This document shows positions 8,694 to 18,188 of a stretch of DNA of 64,000 nucleotides, piece after piece. The position numbers and the translations under genes were made by a program. Every line of letters starts with the position of its first letter. The stretch's first letter is position 1. The notes beneath the pieces are model-generated. The model was given only the letters and a program-made list of their open reading frames with translations, ran no database searches and was not told the DNA's origin. This DNA is from Lederbergia graminis (GTDB lineage Bacteria > Bacillota > Bacilli > Bacillales > Bacillaceae_C), in the NCBI RefSeq assembly GCF_042655485.1, contig NZ_JBHSMC010000046.1:1-64000 (forward strand), in the 5' to 3' direction.

Positions 8694-10277
8694 ATGTTAA
8701 GAAAGTTTTGTTATTATAGTTTCTTATTGTTTTTGACCATGACTTTAGTGAGTTGTAATAAAGAGGCAAACAGAAAAGTTGATAGTCAGGAGTCGATTGG
8801 CGAAATGAAAAATGAAGTGAAAGAAAAAGTTGAGAAATTTCAGCCAGCATTGGCTGTAGGTAAGAATGTGGGAAATGGAAATCCTTTAGTATCCCATAAA
8901 TTCGGTGCTGATCCATATGCGCTCGTATTTGAAAATCGAGTATATATTTACACGACAGCTGATACGATCGAGAAGGACAGCGAAGGAAATGTAAAAGATA
9001 ATACTTACGCATCCATTAATAAGCTGTCTGTTATTTCATCTGATGACTTGGTCAATTGGACAGATCACGGATTTATACATGCAGCAGGTCCGAATGGTGC
9101 GGCAAAATGGGCAACACAATCATGGGCTCCAGCGATTACGCATAAGAAAATTAATGGTAAGGACCAATTTTTCCTCTATTTTGCTAATAACGCGAGTGGA
9201 ATAGGAGTGTTAACAAGTGACAGTCCTTTGGGACCTTGGGTAGATCCAATTGGGAAACCATTAATCGGTAGACATTCTCCTGAGGCAAAAGGGGTTACGT
9301 GGTTGTTTGACCCGGCTGTTCTAGTTGATGACGACGGAACAGGATATTTGTACTATGGTGGTGGTCTACAAGAAGGGGAATGGGAAAGTCCCAATACAGC
9401 ACGTGTGATTCAGCTCGGGGATGATATGATTAGTCTAGTTGGTGAACCAGAAGTTATACCAGCTCCTTTCATGTTTGAAAATGCTGGGATTAATAAAATA
9501 AAAGATAAGTATTATTATACGTATTGTTCTAATTTCTATAATGGTGAGCGTCCAGAAGGTAGTCCTCCTGCAGGGGAAATTGCCTATATGGTAAGTGATT
9601 CTCCAATGGGACCTTGGACATATAAGGGGACAATATTAAAAAATCCAGGGCATTTCTTTGGAGTTGGTGGTAATAATCACCATGTGATTTTTGAATGGCA
9701 TAATCAATTATATATTGCCTATCATGCACAAACATTAGCGAAAGCGATGGGAATCGTAAAAGGCTACCGTTCAACTCATTTAAACTATGTAAATATGAAT
9801 GAGGATGGAACAATACAAGAGATTGTTGCAGATTACAAAGGTGTTGAACAACTGCAAACATTAAATCCTTACAAAAAGGTAGAAGCGGAAACGATTGGTT
9901 GGCAAGCTGGTGTTAATACAGAGCCTGTTGCAATTGAAATGTTGGAAGAAAATTCATTAGCGAATCGTGTGTTGTCAGATGTGCATGATGGTGATTGGGT
10001 TGGCTTATCCAAAGTAGACTTCGGTGATCGAGGAGCACAGCTTTTTATAGCATCTATTTTAGCTGGTGAAGTGGATAGTACCATAGAGTTACATTTAGAC
10101 AGCCCAGGAGGCACGCTCATAGGTACATTATCGATTCCAGCACAAGAAGAATCACAATATGAAGAATATGAAACTACGATAAGTGCTGCACAAGGAGTGC
10201 ATGACTTATACCTTGTATTTAGAGGAGAAAAAGATAGAGAATTATTGAAGTTGGATTACTGGAAATTTACAGAATAA
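8694..10277 (+). CDS. GH43 arabinoxylan arabinofuranohydrolase lipoprotein (XynD-like)
   Basis: Predicted to remove arabinofuranosyl side chains from arabinoxylan at the cell surface. ATG start after AAGGAG; lipobox LVSC at about residues 18-21. The GH43 five-bladed propeller covers about 60-395: HKFGADPYALV carries the catalytic base, TWLFDPAVLVDDDGTGYLYY the pKa-modulating Asp, and FENAGINKIKDKYYYTYCSNF the general-acid region. These segments match Bacillus XynD-type enzymes. A C-terminal jelly-roll of about 130 residues (VEAETIGWQAG to the end) resembles a CBM6 module. Together with GH10 it is one of only two clearly surface-exposed glycosidases of the locus. Confidence 0.9.
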   Translation: MLRKFCYYSFLLFLTMTLVSCNKEANRKVDSQESIGEMKNEVKEKVEKFQPALAVGKNVGNGNPLVSHKFGADPYALVFENRVYIYTTADTIEKDSEGNVKDNTYASINKLSVISSDDLVNWTDHGFIHAAGPNGAAKWATQSWAPAITHKKINGKDQFFLYFANNASGIGVLTSDSPLGPWVDPIGKPLIGRHSPEAKGVTWLFDPAVLVDDDGTGYLYYGGGLQEGEWESPNTARVIQLGDDMISLVGEPEVIPAPFMFENAGINKIKDKYYYTYCSNFYNGERPEGSPPAGEIAYMVSDSPMGPWTYKGTILKNPGHFFGVGGNNHHVIFEWHNQLYIAYHAQTLAKAMGIVKGYRSTHLNYVNMNEDGTIQEIVADYKGVEQLQTLNPYKKVEAETIGWQAGVNTEPVAIEMLEENSLANRVLSDVHDGDWVGLSKVDFGDRGAQLFIASILAGEVDSTIELHLDSPGGTLIGTLSIPAQEESQYEEYETTISAAQGVHDLYLVFRGEKDRELLKLDYWKFTE

Positions 10278-10417
10278 AATTGAACATGTACAAGTTACAA
10301 CTAGTGAAGAACCATTTAACATAGGTGCATTTTTTGACAATTCCTGCACTTGTTTACCACTTGTATGTTAGTGAAATGAATTACACCGCATGAAATAAGG
10401 ATACCTATAATTTGTGG

Positions 10418-10472
10418 GGTATAACTTCTAAACAAAGGCAGGTTGTTGGGGTATCAATGTAAGCGTTACACT
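10418..10472 (+). promoter_or_regulatory. Promoter with paired activator-like repeats and operator, solute-binding gene 3
   Basis: GGGTATAAC (GGT at 10418-10420) and AGGTTGTTGGG (GGT at 10441-10443) are 23 nt apart and match the 5355-5385 region closely. The -35 TTGTTG is at 10443-10448. The palindrome TGTAAGCGTTACA (about 10459-10471) overlaps the position expected for the -10, one nt shorter than a standard cre site. Confidence 0.5.
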
Positions 10473-10509
10473 TTCTTTGAAATGATATTTTAGTAGGGGG
10501 GAAAATAGG

Positions 10510-11862
10510 ATGAGGTTGAACAAAGTATTTCTTCTCATGCTCACTAGCATACTTATTTTCGTGTTAGCAGCATGTAATGGAGATGCAAAACCAACAGATA
10601 GTGGTTCAAAAGATGGAGAAGACAAAGGCTCAGACAAACAAGTAGCAGATTATTACCAAACGCCAGAAATGGACTTTGATATGGGAGGTAGAACGATTAA
10701 AGTTGTTTCTTGGTGGGATATGACGATTCCAGAAGACAATCCAGATAATATTAAACGAAGAGAAAACCTGGAAGCTTTAAAGAAGAAGCACAACTTCGAA
10801 ATGGAATATATATTTATTGACTATGGAGAGTATCAAGAAAAAGTAGTTGCATCCTTACTTGCAGGCGAACCAATTGGCGATATTGTTCGCCTTGGAAAAA
10901 CATATACTATTCCTTCATTAGTTCGTCAAGATCTTCTATGGCCAATTGACGAATATACTAAAAATCCAAATGCCTTTAACCAAAAGGTAACGAATGAGTT
11001 TATGCAATATGAAGGAAGAGGCTATGGTTTTACAGAGGATCAATCAAACTTTGTTTCAGGAATTATCTATAATCGTACGTTAATGAATGAACTTGGAATT
11101 ACACCATTACAGGATTATGTGGATGCAGACAATTGGAATTGGGATACTTTCATCCAAGTTGCAAAAGAAGCAAACAGAGATACGAATAATGATGGGAAAA
11201 CAGACGTATGGGGACTTGCTCAAGGTGGAGGTTTAATGGATCAGGCTCTTTATTCAAATGAAGCGCAGCTAACATTAGGAGATAAACAAAACCTAGAAGA
11301 TCCAAAAACAATAGAAGTATTAAACTTCAATTCCCGCTTAGCTACGGAACAAGTAGGGCGTCCATCAGAAGGTGGAGATTGGACAGAACCTGGTCTGTTC
11401 TTCCGACAAGGAAATACATTAATGTATGCAGGAGCACAGTGGGAAGTTGGAGGATTTAAAGAAGATATGCCTGATTACGATATTGGTTTTGTACCTTTCC
11501 CTAAAGGACCAAGTGCAACAGCATATCATACAGGTGAGGCATTGTTCCAATCATTAACAATTCCGAAAGCAGTCGAAAATCCAGATCAATTAATGTATAT
11601 ATGGGAGAAAATTTTCGATATAGATTCAATGTATGATTATTCTCTACAAGCTACTCTTGAGAGCAGTTATACAAATGAAGATGATATTGAAAATGCTAGA
11701 TTAGCAAGTGAAGGAATGTTAGTACTAGATCATAATACATTCCCTAATTTCCCGTATTATGAAATTATTGGCGAGATAAATGCAGGTACTTCTGTCTCTA
11801 CGGTAATTGAGCAATTTAAAGCACAAGCTCAAGCTGCAATTGATGAAGTATATGCGCAATAA
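10510..11862 (+). CDS. Solute-binding lipoprotein, paralogue 3 of 3
   Basis: Sugar-binding lipoprotein of 450 residues; ATG start after AGGGGGG; lipobox LAAC then NGDAKPTDSG. Very close to the protein starting at 5456 throughout (for example DIVRLGKTYTIPSLVRQDL and NAFNQKVTNEFMQYEGRGYGFTEDQ-like stretches). It lies directly upstream of the large transport operon, separated by a strong stem-loop without a proper T run. It is therefore the best candidate for the abundant binding protein of that operon, with read-through giving lower expression of the membrane genes. Confidence 0.92.
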   Translation: MRLNKVFLLMLTSILIFVLAACNGDAKPTDSGSKDGEDKGSDKQVADYYQTPEMDFDMGGRTIKVVSWWDMTIPEDNPDNIKRRENLEALKKKHNFEMEYIFIDYGEYQEKVVASLLAGEPIGDIVRLGKTYTIPSLVRQDLLWPIDEYTKNPNAFNQKVTNEFMQYEGRGYGFTEDQSNFVSGIIYNRTLMNELGITPLQDYVDADNWNWDTFIQVAKEANRDTNNDGKTDVWGLAQGGGLMDQALYSNEAQLTLGDKQNLEDPKTIEVLNFNSRLATEQVGRPSEGGDWTEPGLFFRQGNTLMYAGAQWEVGGFKEDMPDYDIGFVPFPKGPSATAYHTGEALFQSLTIPKAVENPDQLMYIWEKIFDIDSMYDYSLQATLESSYTNEDDIENARLASEGMLVLDHNTFPNFPYYEIIGEINAGTSVSTVIEQFKAQAQAAIDEVYAQ

Positions 11863-11879
11863 GAAATAAGAATTGCTGG

Positions 11880-11917
11880 AACAGTCACCATACTTTGAAA
11901 GAAATATGGTGACTGTT
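11880..11917 (+). terminator. Strong intergenic stem-loop, probably attenuating or mRNA-stabilising
   Basis: A perfect 13-bp stem AACAGTCACCATA (11880-11892) / TATGGTGACTGTT (11905-11917) with a 12-nt loop is followed by CATTATTAAAA rather than a T run. It lies between a solute-binding gene and the permease operon, where partial termination or 3'-end protection of the binding-protein mRNA is common. Confidence 0.65.
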
Positions 11918-11956
11918 CATTATTAAAACTCTTCTTCGTAAGGAGGGAAGACGATA

Positions 11957-14854
11957 GTGAAGATTTTCAAAAAGAAATCCGTAATTATTCTCCTAGTTTT
12001 CATTTTAGTAATTTCATCATTTGTTATCTTTAACCCTTCCAATTCAACCGAAACAAATATGGTATATGCAGTAAGTGAATTTGAGGCAATTACTAATAGC
12101 AAGAATGATGATGATTATGACCATTATTTAGAACAACACTCTTCAAAAGCTAGACCTAACCTGTCGATTCGAATTGAAGGGGAAGATTATAGCGAAATTG
12201 AAGGAGATGGCTTTGATGTAGTAAGTCAACTTGGAGGAGAAAGTAAGGAGTCAGTTGTCACACCTGAAACTGGATCCATCACATGGAAAGTGGATGTCCC
12301 TGAAGCAGGACTATATAATATCCGTGTTCATTATTACCCGTTAGAAGGGAAAAGTTCAGCAATTCAACGAGAATTCAAAATAAATCAGGAAATACCTTTT
12401 GACGGTGCGGACATATTACTTTTTGACCGTGCTTGGGATGATGCTGAAGGCGGAGTAAAGCGAGATGATCGCGGAAATGATATTACACCAAGACAAGTAG
12501 AAAAGCAGTATTGGCAAACTACTCCCCTGAAAAGTAATAATGGATATTATGAGGATCCGTTTTTATTTTATTTTGAGCAAGGGGAACAAGAAATTACGTT
12601 TACAGCTTTAAGAGAACCAATGGCGATTGATTACATTGAGTTATATCAAGAAGAACAACCACTTAGTTATGAAGATATAACTAAACAGTACGAAGAAAAA
12701 GGCTATAAAGAAACTAGTGGACAAAAGATCGTCATTCAAGCAGAGCAAGCAGCACAAAAATCTTCTCCTACACTTTATCCATTACAAGATAGATCAAGCC
12801 CTTCTGTGGAACCATATCACGTTTCTAAGCTTCGGATTAATGCGATTGGCGGAATCAATTGGAAGATGCCTGGTCAATGGATTGAATGGGAATTTGAGGT
12901 TGAAGAAGATGGACTCTATCAAATTGCCTTAAAGCGCAAGCAAAATCTACTACGTGGAGTCTACTCAACTCGTAGCTTGATGATTGACGGTAAGTATCCA
13001 TTTGAAGAGATGAAACGTCTCCGCTTTAATTTTAATATGGACTGGCAAATGGATGTACTTGGTGGAGAGGAACCATTCCTTTTCTATTTAACAGAAGGAA
13101 AGCATACGATTCGTATGGAAGTGAAGATGGGTGATATTGCACCACTATTACGTACGATAGAATCTAGTGTCCTTCAGTTAAATGAAATGTATCGAAAAAT
13201 ATTGATGATTACATCGAATTCACCGGATCCATTCCGTGACTATCAATTAGAGCGAAGGATTCCAGATTTAATAGAAACATTTGAGGAACAAGCAGAGGTT
13301 ATCAAAAAAGTTGCTACATATCTGGAAGAGTTAACAGGTGAACGTAGTGACAAAGTAGCACCATTACACTCTTTAGTGAGGCAACTAGAAGATATGGTAG
13401 AAGACCCTGAAACGATTGCATCTAGATTAGATACGTTCAAAGTGAATGTTGGTAGTTTAGGTACATGGATATTAACGGTGCAGGAACAACCTCTAACTCT
13501 AGATTACTTAATTGTTTCATCACCTGATGTTAAATTACCGAAAGCTGAAGCAAATATTTTAGCAGAGATAGGGCATGAAATTGGCGGGTTATTCGCATCA
13601 TATACAGAAGATTATGACAGTATTGGTAATATTACCGAACATGAACAATCCATAGATGTTTGGATTACAACGGGTCGAGACCAAGCACAAGTAATGAAGA
13701 GATTAATAGATGACTCATTTACTACAGAATCAGGTATTTCTGTTCAACTACGTCTAGTACCTGGAAATATTTTATTACCAGCTACATTAGCAAACGAAGG
13801 GCCAGATGTTGCGATGCAAGTTGGGGAAGATATTCCAATCAACTACGCGATGAGGAATGCTGCTGCTGACTTAACACAGTTTGATGATTTTGAGGAAGTT
13901 ACGAAGAGGTTCCGAGAAAGTGCGCTCGTTCCTTATCGCTATAACGATGGGGTGTATGCGCTACCAGAACAACAAACATTCCCAATGTTGTTTTACCGAA
14001 AAGATATATTAGAAGAGTTGGGATTAACTCCTCCAGAAACGTGGCAGGACGTATATAATATGATTTCTGTTTTACAGAAACATAACATGGAGTTTTATTT
14101 ACCACTAGAAAGCGGAGCGACAAACATTACAATGGTGCCTAATGCAACCTTTGCAATGCTTCTTTACCAAAAGGGTGGAGAATTCTATCGCGATCAAGAT
14201 AAGAAGAGTGGATTAGATTCAGAGATTTCAATGGAAGCCTTTAATATATGGACACAGTTCTATACGAACTATAAATTCCCTCTACAAGCTGATTTTCCAA
14301 ACCGTTTTAGGGTAGGAGAAATGCCGATTGGGATTGCAGATTATACAACATACAATTTATTAACCGTTATGGCACCAGAAATTCGTGGACTTTGGGATTT
14401 TACGATGGTCCCAGGAACGGAAATGCCAAATGGATCTGTTAATAGACAAGTTGCTAGTGCCACTACAGCAGTTGTTATGTTGGAAAATGCAGAGAATAAA
14501 GAAGCTGCATGGGAATTTATGAAATGGTGGACAGATAAAGAGACACAGATTCAATATGGTCGTGAAATGGAAGGATTAATGGGTGAAGCTGCTCGTTATC
14601 CAACTGCTAATATTGAAGCTTTAGAGGAATTACCATGGCCAGTTAAAGATTATCAGAAACTAGAAAATCAATGGCAATGGGTAGAAGGAATTCCACAAGT
14701 TCCTGGTGGTTATTTTACAGGACGTCATTTGGATAACGCCTTCCGTAAAGTTGTTAATAACAATGAAAATCCACGTGAAGCGTTAAATGATTACATTATT
14801 TACATTAATGATGAGATACAGATTAAACGTGAAGAGTTTAATTTACCCTATTAG
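11957..14854 (+). CDS. 965-residue solute-binding protein with N-terminal carbohydrate-binding-like domains
   Basis: GTG start with AGGAGGG nine nt upstream. Residues 8-26 are hydrophobic with no lipobox Cys, so it is either membrane-anchored or secreted. Two jelly-roll-like segments follow: about 70-245 (IRIEGEDYSEIEGDGF) and about 257-410 (IVIQAEQAAQ, PGQWIEWEFEVEEDGLYQI), both resembling CBM6/CBM35-type folds. A helical stretch covers about 415-530. Residues 560-965 are a family-1 type solute-binding domain (DVWITTGRDQAQVMKRLI, LPEQQTFPMLFYRKDILEEL, TPPETWQDV). It is the first gene of an operon running through to 23228. The fusion suggests capture of a polymer or long oligosaccharide close to the import channel. 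Exact CBM family not assigned. Confidence 0.85.
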   Translation: MKIFKKKSVIILLVFILVISSFVIFNPSNSTETNMVYAVSEFEAITNSKNDDDYDHYLEQHSSKARPNLSIRIEGEDYSEIEGDGFDVVSQLGGESKESVVTPETGSITWKVDVPEAGLYNIRVHYYPLEGKSSAIQREFKINQEIPFDGADILLFDRAWDDAEGGVKRDDRGNDITPRQVEKQYWQTTPLKSNNGYYEDPFLFYFEQGEQEITFTALREPMAIDYIELYQEEQPLSYEDITKQYEEKGYKETSGQKIVIQAEQAAQKSSPTLYPLQDRSSPSVEPYHVSKLRINAIGGINWKMPGQWIEWEFEVEEDGLYQIALKRKQNLLRGVYSTRSLMIDGKYPFEEMKRLRFNFNMDWQMDVLGGEEPFLFYLTEGKHTIRMEVKMGDIAPLLRTIESSVLQLNEMYRKILMITSNSPDPFRDYQLERRIPDLIETFEEQAEVIKKVATYLEELTGERSDKVAPLHSLVRQLEDMVEDPETIASRLDTFKVNVGSLGTWILTVQEQPLTLDYLIVSSPDVKLPKAEANILAEIGHEIGGLFASYTEDYDSIGNITEHEQSIDVWITTGRDQAQVMKRLIDDSFTTESGISVQLRLVPGNILLPATLANEGPDVAMQVGEDIPINYAMRNAAADLTQFDDFEEVTKRFRESALVPYRYNDGVYALPEQQTFPMLFYRKDILEELGLTPPETWQDVYNMISVLQKHNMEFYLPLESGATNITMVPNATFAMLLYQKGGEFYRDQDKKSGLDSEISMEAFNIWTQFYTNYKFPLQADFPNRFRVGEMPIGIADYTTYNLLTVMAPEIRGLWDFTMVPGTEMPNGSVNRQVASATTAVVMLENAENKEAAWEFMKWWTDKETQIQYGREMEGLMGEAARYPTANIEALEELPWPVKDYQKLENQWQWVEGIPQVPGGYFTGRHLDNAFRKVVNNNENPREALNDYIIYINDEIQIKREEFNLPY

Positions 14855-14871
14855 TTTGGAGGTGGAAGCTG

Positions 14872-15828
14872 ATGCAAGGTGAAACAACTAGTCAAACCGT
14901 ACAGGGCTCCATCCAGCCTATAAAGAAAACACGACGGGCTCATATAATGTCGAACTTAAAAAGAGACAGACATTACTATTTCTTAATGGCACCGTATATG
15001 ATCATTTTCTTTACGTTTACGGTCATACCTGTCGTCTTTTCTTTAGCTTTAAGTTTCTTCTATTTTAATATGCTGGAATTCCCGAGATGGGTCGGCTGGC
15101 AAAACTATTCGAGGTTATTTTTAAATGATGATGTTTTCTTAATAGCCTTAAAGAATACATTCTTGTTCGCTGCTATAACAGGTCCAATTAGCTATATTGC
15201 TTGTTTCGTATTCGCTTGGATCATTAATGAATTGTCTCCGAAAGTAAGGGCGTTTATGACATTAATATTTTACGCCCCTTCGATTTCAGGAAACATATTC
15301 TTCATCTGGTTAATCGTGTTCTCGGGTGATAGCTATGGATATATGAATGGTATTTTAATGAAGCTTGGAATTATATTAGAGCCGATTCAATGGTTAGCGG
15401 ATGAGAAATGGATATTGGCCATCCTAATTTTAGTTCAACTTTGGTTGAGTTTAGGTACGAGCTTCCTAGCATTTATTGCCGGACTTCAAAATATTGATAA
15501 GTCACTTATTGAGGCTGGAGCAATGGATGGAATTAAGAATAGATGGCAGGAATTATGGTTTATCACACTCCCATCTATGCGACCAATGTTAATGTTTGGT
15601 GCGGTTATGCAGATTACACAAGCTTTTGCTGTAGCAGATATCTCCATTGCGTTAGCAGGGTTTCCAAGTGTTAACTATGCTGGACATACAATCGTAACGC
15701 ACTTGATGGACTTCGGTACTATTCGATTTGAAATGGGATATGCATCAGCAATTGCTACAGTGTTGTTTGGTCTAATGATTGGAACGAACTTAGTAACTCA
15801 GAAACTATTAAGAAAGGTTGGTGAGTGA
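14872..15828 (+). CDS. ABC sugar permease (MalF/LplB type), pair 1
   Basis: Integral membrane subunit of 318 residues with about six membrane spans after a 45-residue cytoplasmic N-terminus. The EAA loop that docks the ATPase reads EAGAMDGIKNRWQELWFITLP near residues 215-235. The ATG follows GGAGGTGG at 14857-14864. It lies 17 nt downstream of the large solute-binding protein and overlaps the next permease, so these three probably form one importer. No ATP-binding subunit is encoded in this locus. Confidence 0.93.
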   Translation: MQGETTSQTVQGSIQPIKKTRRAHIMSNLKRDRHYYFLMAPYMIIFFTFTVIPVVFSLALSFFYFNMLEFPRWVGWQNYSRLFLNDDVFLIALKNTFLFAAITGPISYIACFVFAWIINELSPKVRAFMTLIFYAPSISGNIFFIWLIVFSGDSYGYMNGILMKLGIILEPIQWLADEKWILAILILVQLWLSLGTSFLAFIAGLQNIDKSLIEAGAMDGIKNRWQELWFITLPSMRPMLMFGAVMQITQAFAVADISIALAGFPSVNYAGHTIVTHLMDFGTIRFEMGYASAIATVLFGLMIGTNLVTQKLLRKVGE

Positions 15829-16706
15829 TGATGGCAGTAAAAGCTTTAAGAAGGTTCGGTGTAAAAAGAAGATTGAATCGTTCTTTCTCCGTTAGTTTTA
15901 TGCTCTTCGCACTCCTAGCCGTATTTGGTGCTTTTATGGCATTACCTTTAGTGTATGCGGTAAACAATGCGTTCAAGCCGCTGGATGAGATCTTTATTTT
16001 CCCACCAAGGTTTTTTGTTCGAAATCCAACCTTGGATAACTTCTTCGATTTAGTAGCCTTGATGGGAGATTCCTGGGTACCATTTTCAAGGTATGTTGTA
16101 AACACTTTATTAATTACTTTAATAGGTACAGCTGGCCATATTATTTTGGCATCGGCGGCAGCTTATCCATTAGCGAAATATCGTTTCTATGGATCGAAAA
16201 TTTTATTCCAAATCGTTGTACTAGCATTAATGTTCTCTCCTCACGTAACAGCGATTCCTAACTATATGGTCATGTCCTGGTTAGGCTGGATTAATACGCA
16301 TGCTTCGATTATTGTTCCTTCGTTAGCATTTCCGTTAGGGCTGTTCTTAATGAAGCAGTTTATGGAGCAACTTCCTGACTCGATGCTAGAAGCTGCAAAA
16401 ATAGATGGAGCAAGTGAGTATCGTATTTATTGGACGATTGTCATGCCAAATGTAAAGCCTGCTTGGTTAACTCTCTTAATTCTTCAATTCCCAGCATTAT
16501 GGGGAACTGACGGAGGGAACTTTATTTACAGTGAGAATTTAAAAACTTTACACTATGCACTTGGACAAATCTCAGAAGGTGGGATTGCGAGGGCTGGTGT
16601 AGCTGCTGCAGTCGCCCTGATATTAATGATTGTGCCAATTACACTCTTTGTAATTTCCCAAAGTAGTGTCATGCAAACAATGGCGACTTCTGGGCTGAAG
16701 GATTAG
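15828..16706 (+). CDS. ABC sugar permease (MalG/LplC type), pair 1
   Basis: Second membrane subunit of importer 1, about 292 residues and six spans. I placed the start at ATG 15828, which overlaps the TGA of the preceding gene; ATG 15831 and GTG 15825 are alternatives. The EAA motif is EAAKIDGASEYRIYWTIVMP. The C-terminal half contains a long segment typical of LplC-like permeases (WGTDGGNFIYSENLKTLHYAL). Translational coupling with the upstream permease implies equal amounts. Confidence 0.92.
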   Translation: MMAVKALRRFGVKRRLNRSFSVSFMLFALLAVFGAFMALPLVYAVNNAFKPLDEIFIFPPRFFVRNPTLDNFFDLVALMGDSWVPFSRYVVNTLLITLIGTAGHIILASAAAYPLAKYRFYGSKILFQIVVLALMFSPHVTAIPNYMVMSWLGWINTHASIIVPSLAFPLGLFLMKQFMEQLPDSMLEAAKIDGASEYRIYWTIVMPNVKPAWLTLLILQFPALWGTDGGNFIYSENLKTLHYALGQISEGGIARAGVAAAVALILMIVPITLFVISQSSVMQTMATSGLKD

Positions 16707-16721
16707 AAAGGAGGAGCTTGC

Positions 16722-18188
16722 ATGATGTGGAATTGGAAACGATCTGTACGAAGCTTTCTTTGCTTTTTGATAGGTGCAGTAGCGTTATTTAGTATAGATA
16801 CTCAGCGGGCTGCAGCAGAGGGAGCAACAGATACTTATAACTACTCCTTCTGGGGGACTACCGTTAAATCTCCAGCCGCATATACTGCGGAAAAAATTAT
16901 TAATGGCCAGCAATTCGATATTGGAGCATTTGCGGACCCAAATGATATTCATGTAACGGAAAATCAAGATATCTATGTAGTAGATACTGGAAATCAACGT
17001 ATCGTTATACTTAATAAAAATCTTGAACTAGTTCATGTAATAGATTCTTTCATGAACAATGGGCAAGAAGATACATTTAATCAGCCAGAAGGGATTTTTG
17101 TTAATGAACTAAATGACATATATATTGCCGATACCGGTAATAAGCGCATTGTACATTTAAATGATAACTATGAACTTGAAAAGATAGTGGATTCACCACA
17201 ATCTGAAGTTATAAAACAAGATTTTGATTTTAAACCAGTACGTGTCGTTGTGGATAAAGCACAAAGAATCTATGTAATGGCATCAGGAGTTTTCGATGGA
17301 TTTATGGAGTTTAACGCAGATGGAGAGTTTACAACGTTCATCGGTGCAAACCGTGTACAAGTAAATCCAATCGAATATTTATGGAAGCAACTTGCTACGA
17401 AAGAACAGCGAAGTCAAATGGTGCAATTTATACCAACTGAATTTACTAATTTGGATATAAATGAGCAAGGCTTTATATATGCAACAAATGGTGATTCATT
17501 TGGAGATACGATTAAAAAACTGAATGCCCAAGGGAACGATATTTTACGAAGAGAAGGATATTTTAATCCTCGTGGAGATGAAAACTATTATGTCGATGAT
17601 GGACCATCTAGATTAATAGATATCGATGTTTGGCACAGTGAAATCTATTCTGTTTTGGACTCTAAGCGAGGGCGTGTTTTTACCTATAATGGTGATGGGC
17701 ACTTAATGTATATATTTGGTGGATTAGGAAACTTAAGAGGGGAATTTGTAAATCCAATTGCGATTGAAAGACTTGGAAATGACTTCCTCGTTCTAGACAG
17801 AGCACTAGGTGAAATTACTGTTTTCGAGCCAACTGTATACGGTACTACCTTAAACGAAGCCGTTAAAGCTTATTATAATGGCGAAGAAGAAGATGCTTAT
17901 CATTTATACCAGGAAACAATTAATATGAATGCGAATTTAGACTTTGCTTATACAGGGATTGGAAAAGCATTGCTTCGACAAGGTAAATATAAAGAAGCGA
18001 TGGAATATTTTAAGGTGAGTAAAGATCAAATGAATTATTCAAAAGCATTCTTACTACATCGGAAGCAAGTACTCAGAGGATATTTTCCATACATTATGAC
18101 TGGAATCGTGGCATTTGTTCTGCTTTGGTTTGGTTGGAAAGTATTCCGAAACGTGAGAGGAGGTAGACGCATTAATGCTGTGGACTAA
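16722..18188 (+). CDS. NHL-repeat / TPR membrane protein of the transport operon
   Basis: A 488-residue protein, start ATG 16722 after AAAGGAGGAG. It has a signal peptide (about 1-32), then NHL-type beta-propeller repeats (about 65-365) with repeated DIYVVDTGNQRIVIL and DIYIADTGNKRIVHL motifs. A TPR-like helical region follows (about 375-440, AYHLYQETINMNANLDFAYTGIGKALLRQGKYKEAMEYF), then one C-terminal membrane helix (about 456-476) and a basic tail. The predicted topology is propeller and TPR outside, short tail inside. The biochemical role is unknown; its position suggests a scaffold or sensor associated with the importers. Confidence 0.8.
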   Translation: MMWNWKRSVRSFLCFLIGAVALFSIDTQRAAAEGATDTYNYSFWGTTVKSPAAYTAEKIINGQQFDIGAFADPNDIHVTENQDIYVVDTGNQRIVILNKNLELVHVIDSFMNNGQEDTFNQPEGIFVNELNDIYIADTGNKRIVHLNDNYELEKIVDSPQSEVIKQDFDFKPVRVVVDKAQRIYVMASGVFDGFMEFNADGEFTTFIGANRVQVNPIEYLWKQLATKEQRSQMVQFIPTEFTNLDINEQGFIYATNGDSFGDTIKKLNAQGNDILRREGYFNPRGDENYYVDDGPSRLIDIDVWHSEIYSVLDSKRGRVFTYNGDGHLMYIFGGLGNLRGEFVNPIAIERLGNDFLVLDRALGEITVFEPTVYGTTLNEAVKAYYNGEEEDAYHLYQETINMNANLDFAYTGIGKALLRQGKYKEAMEYFKVSKDQMNYSKAFLLHRKQVLRGYFPYIMTGIVAFVLLWFGWKVFRNVRGGRRINAVD

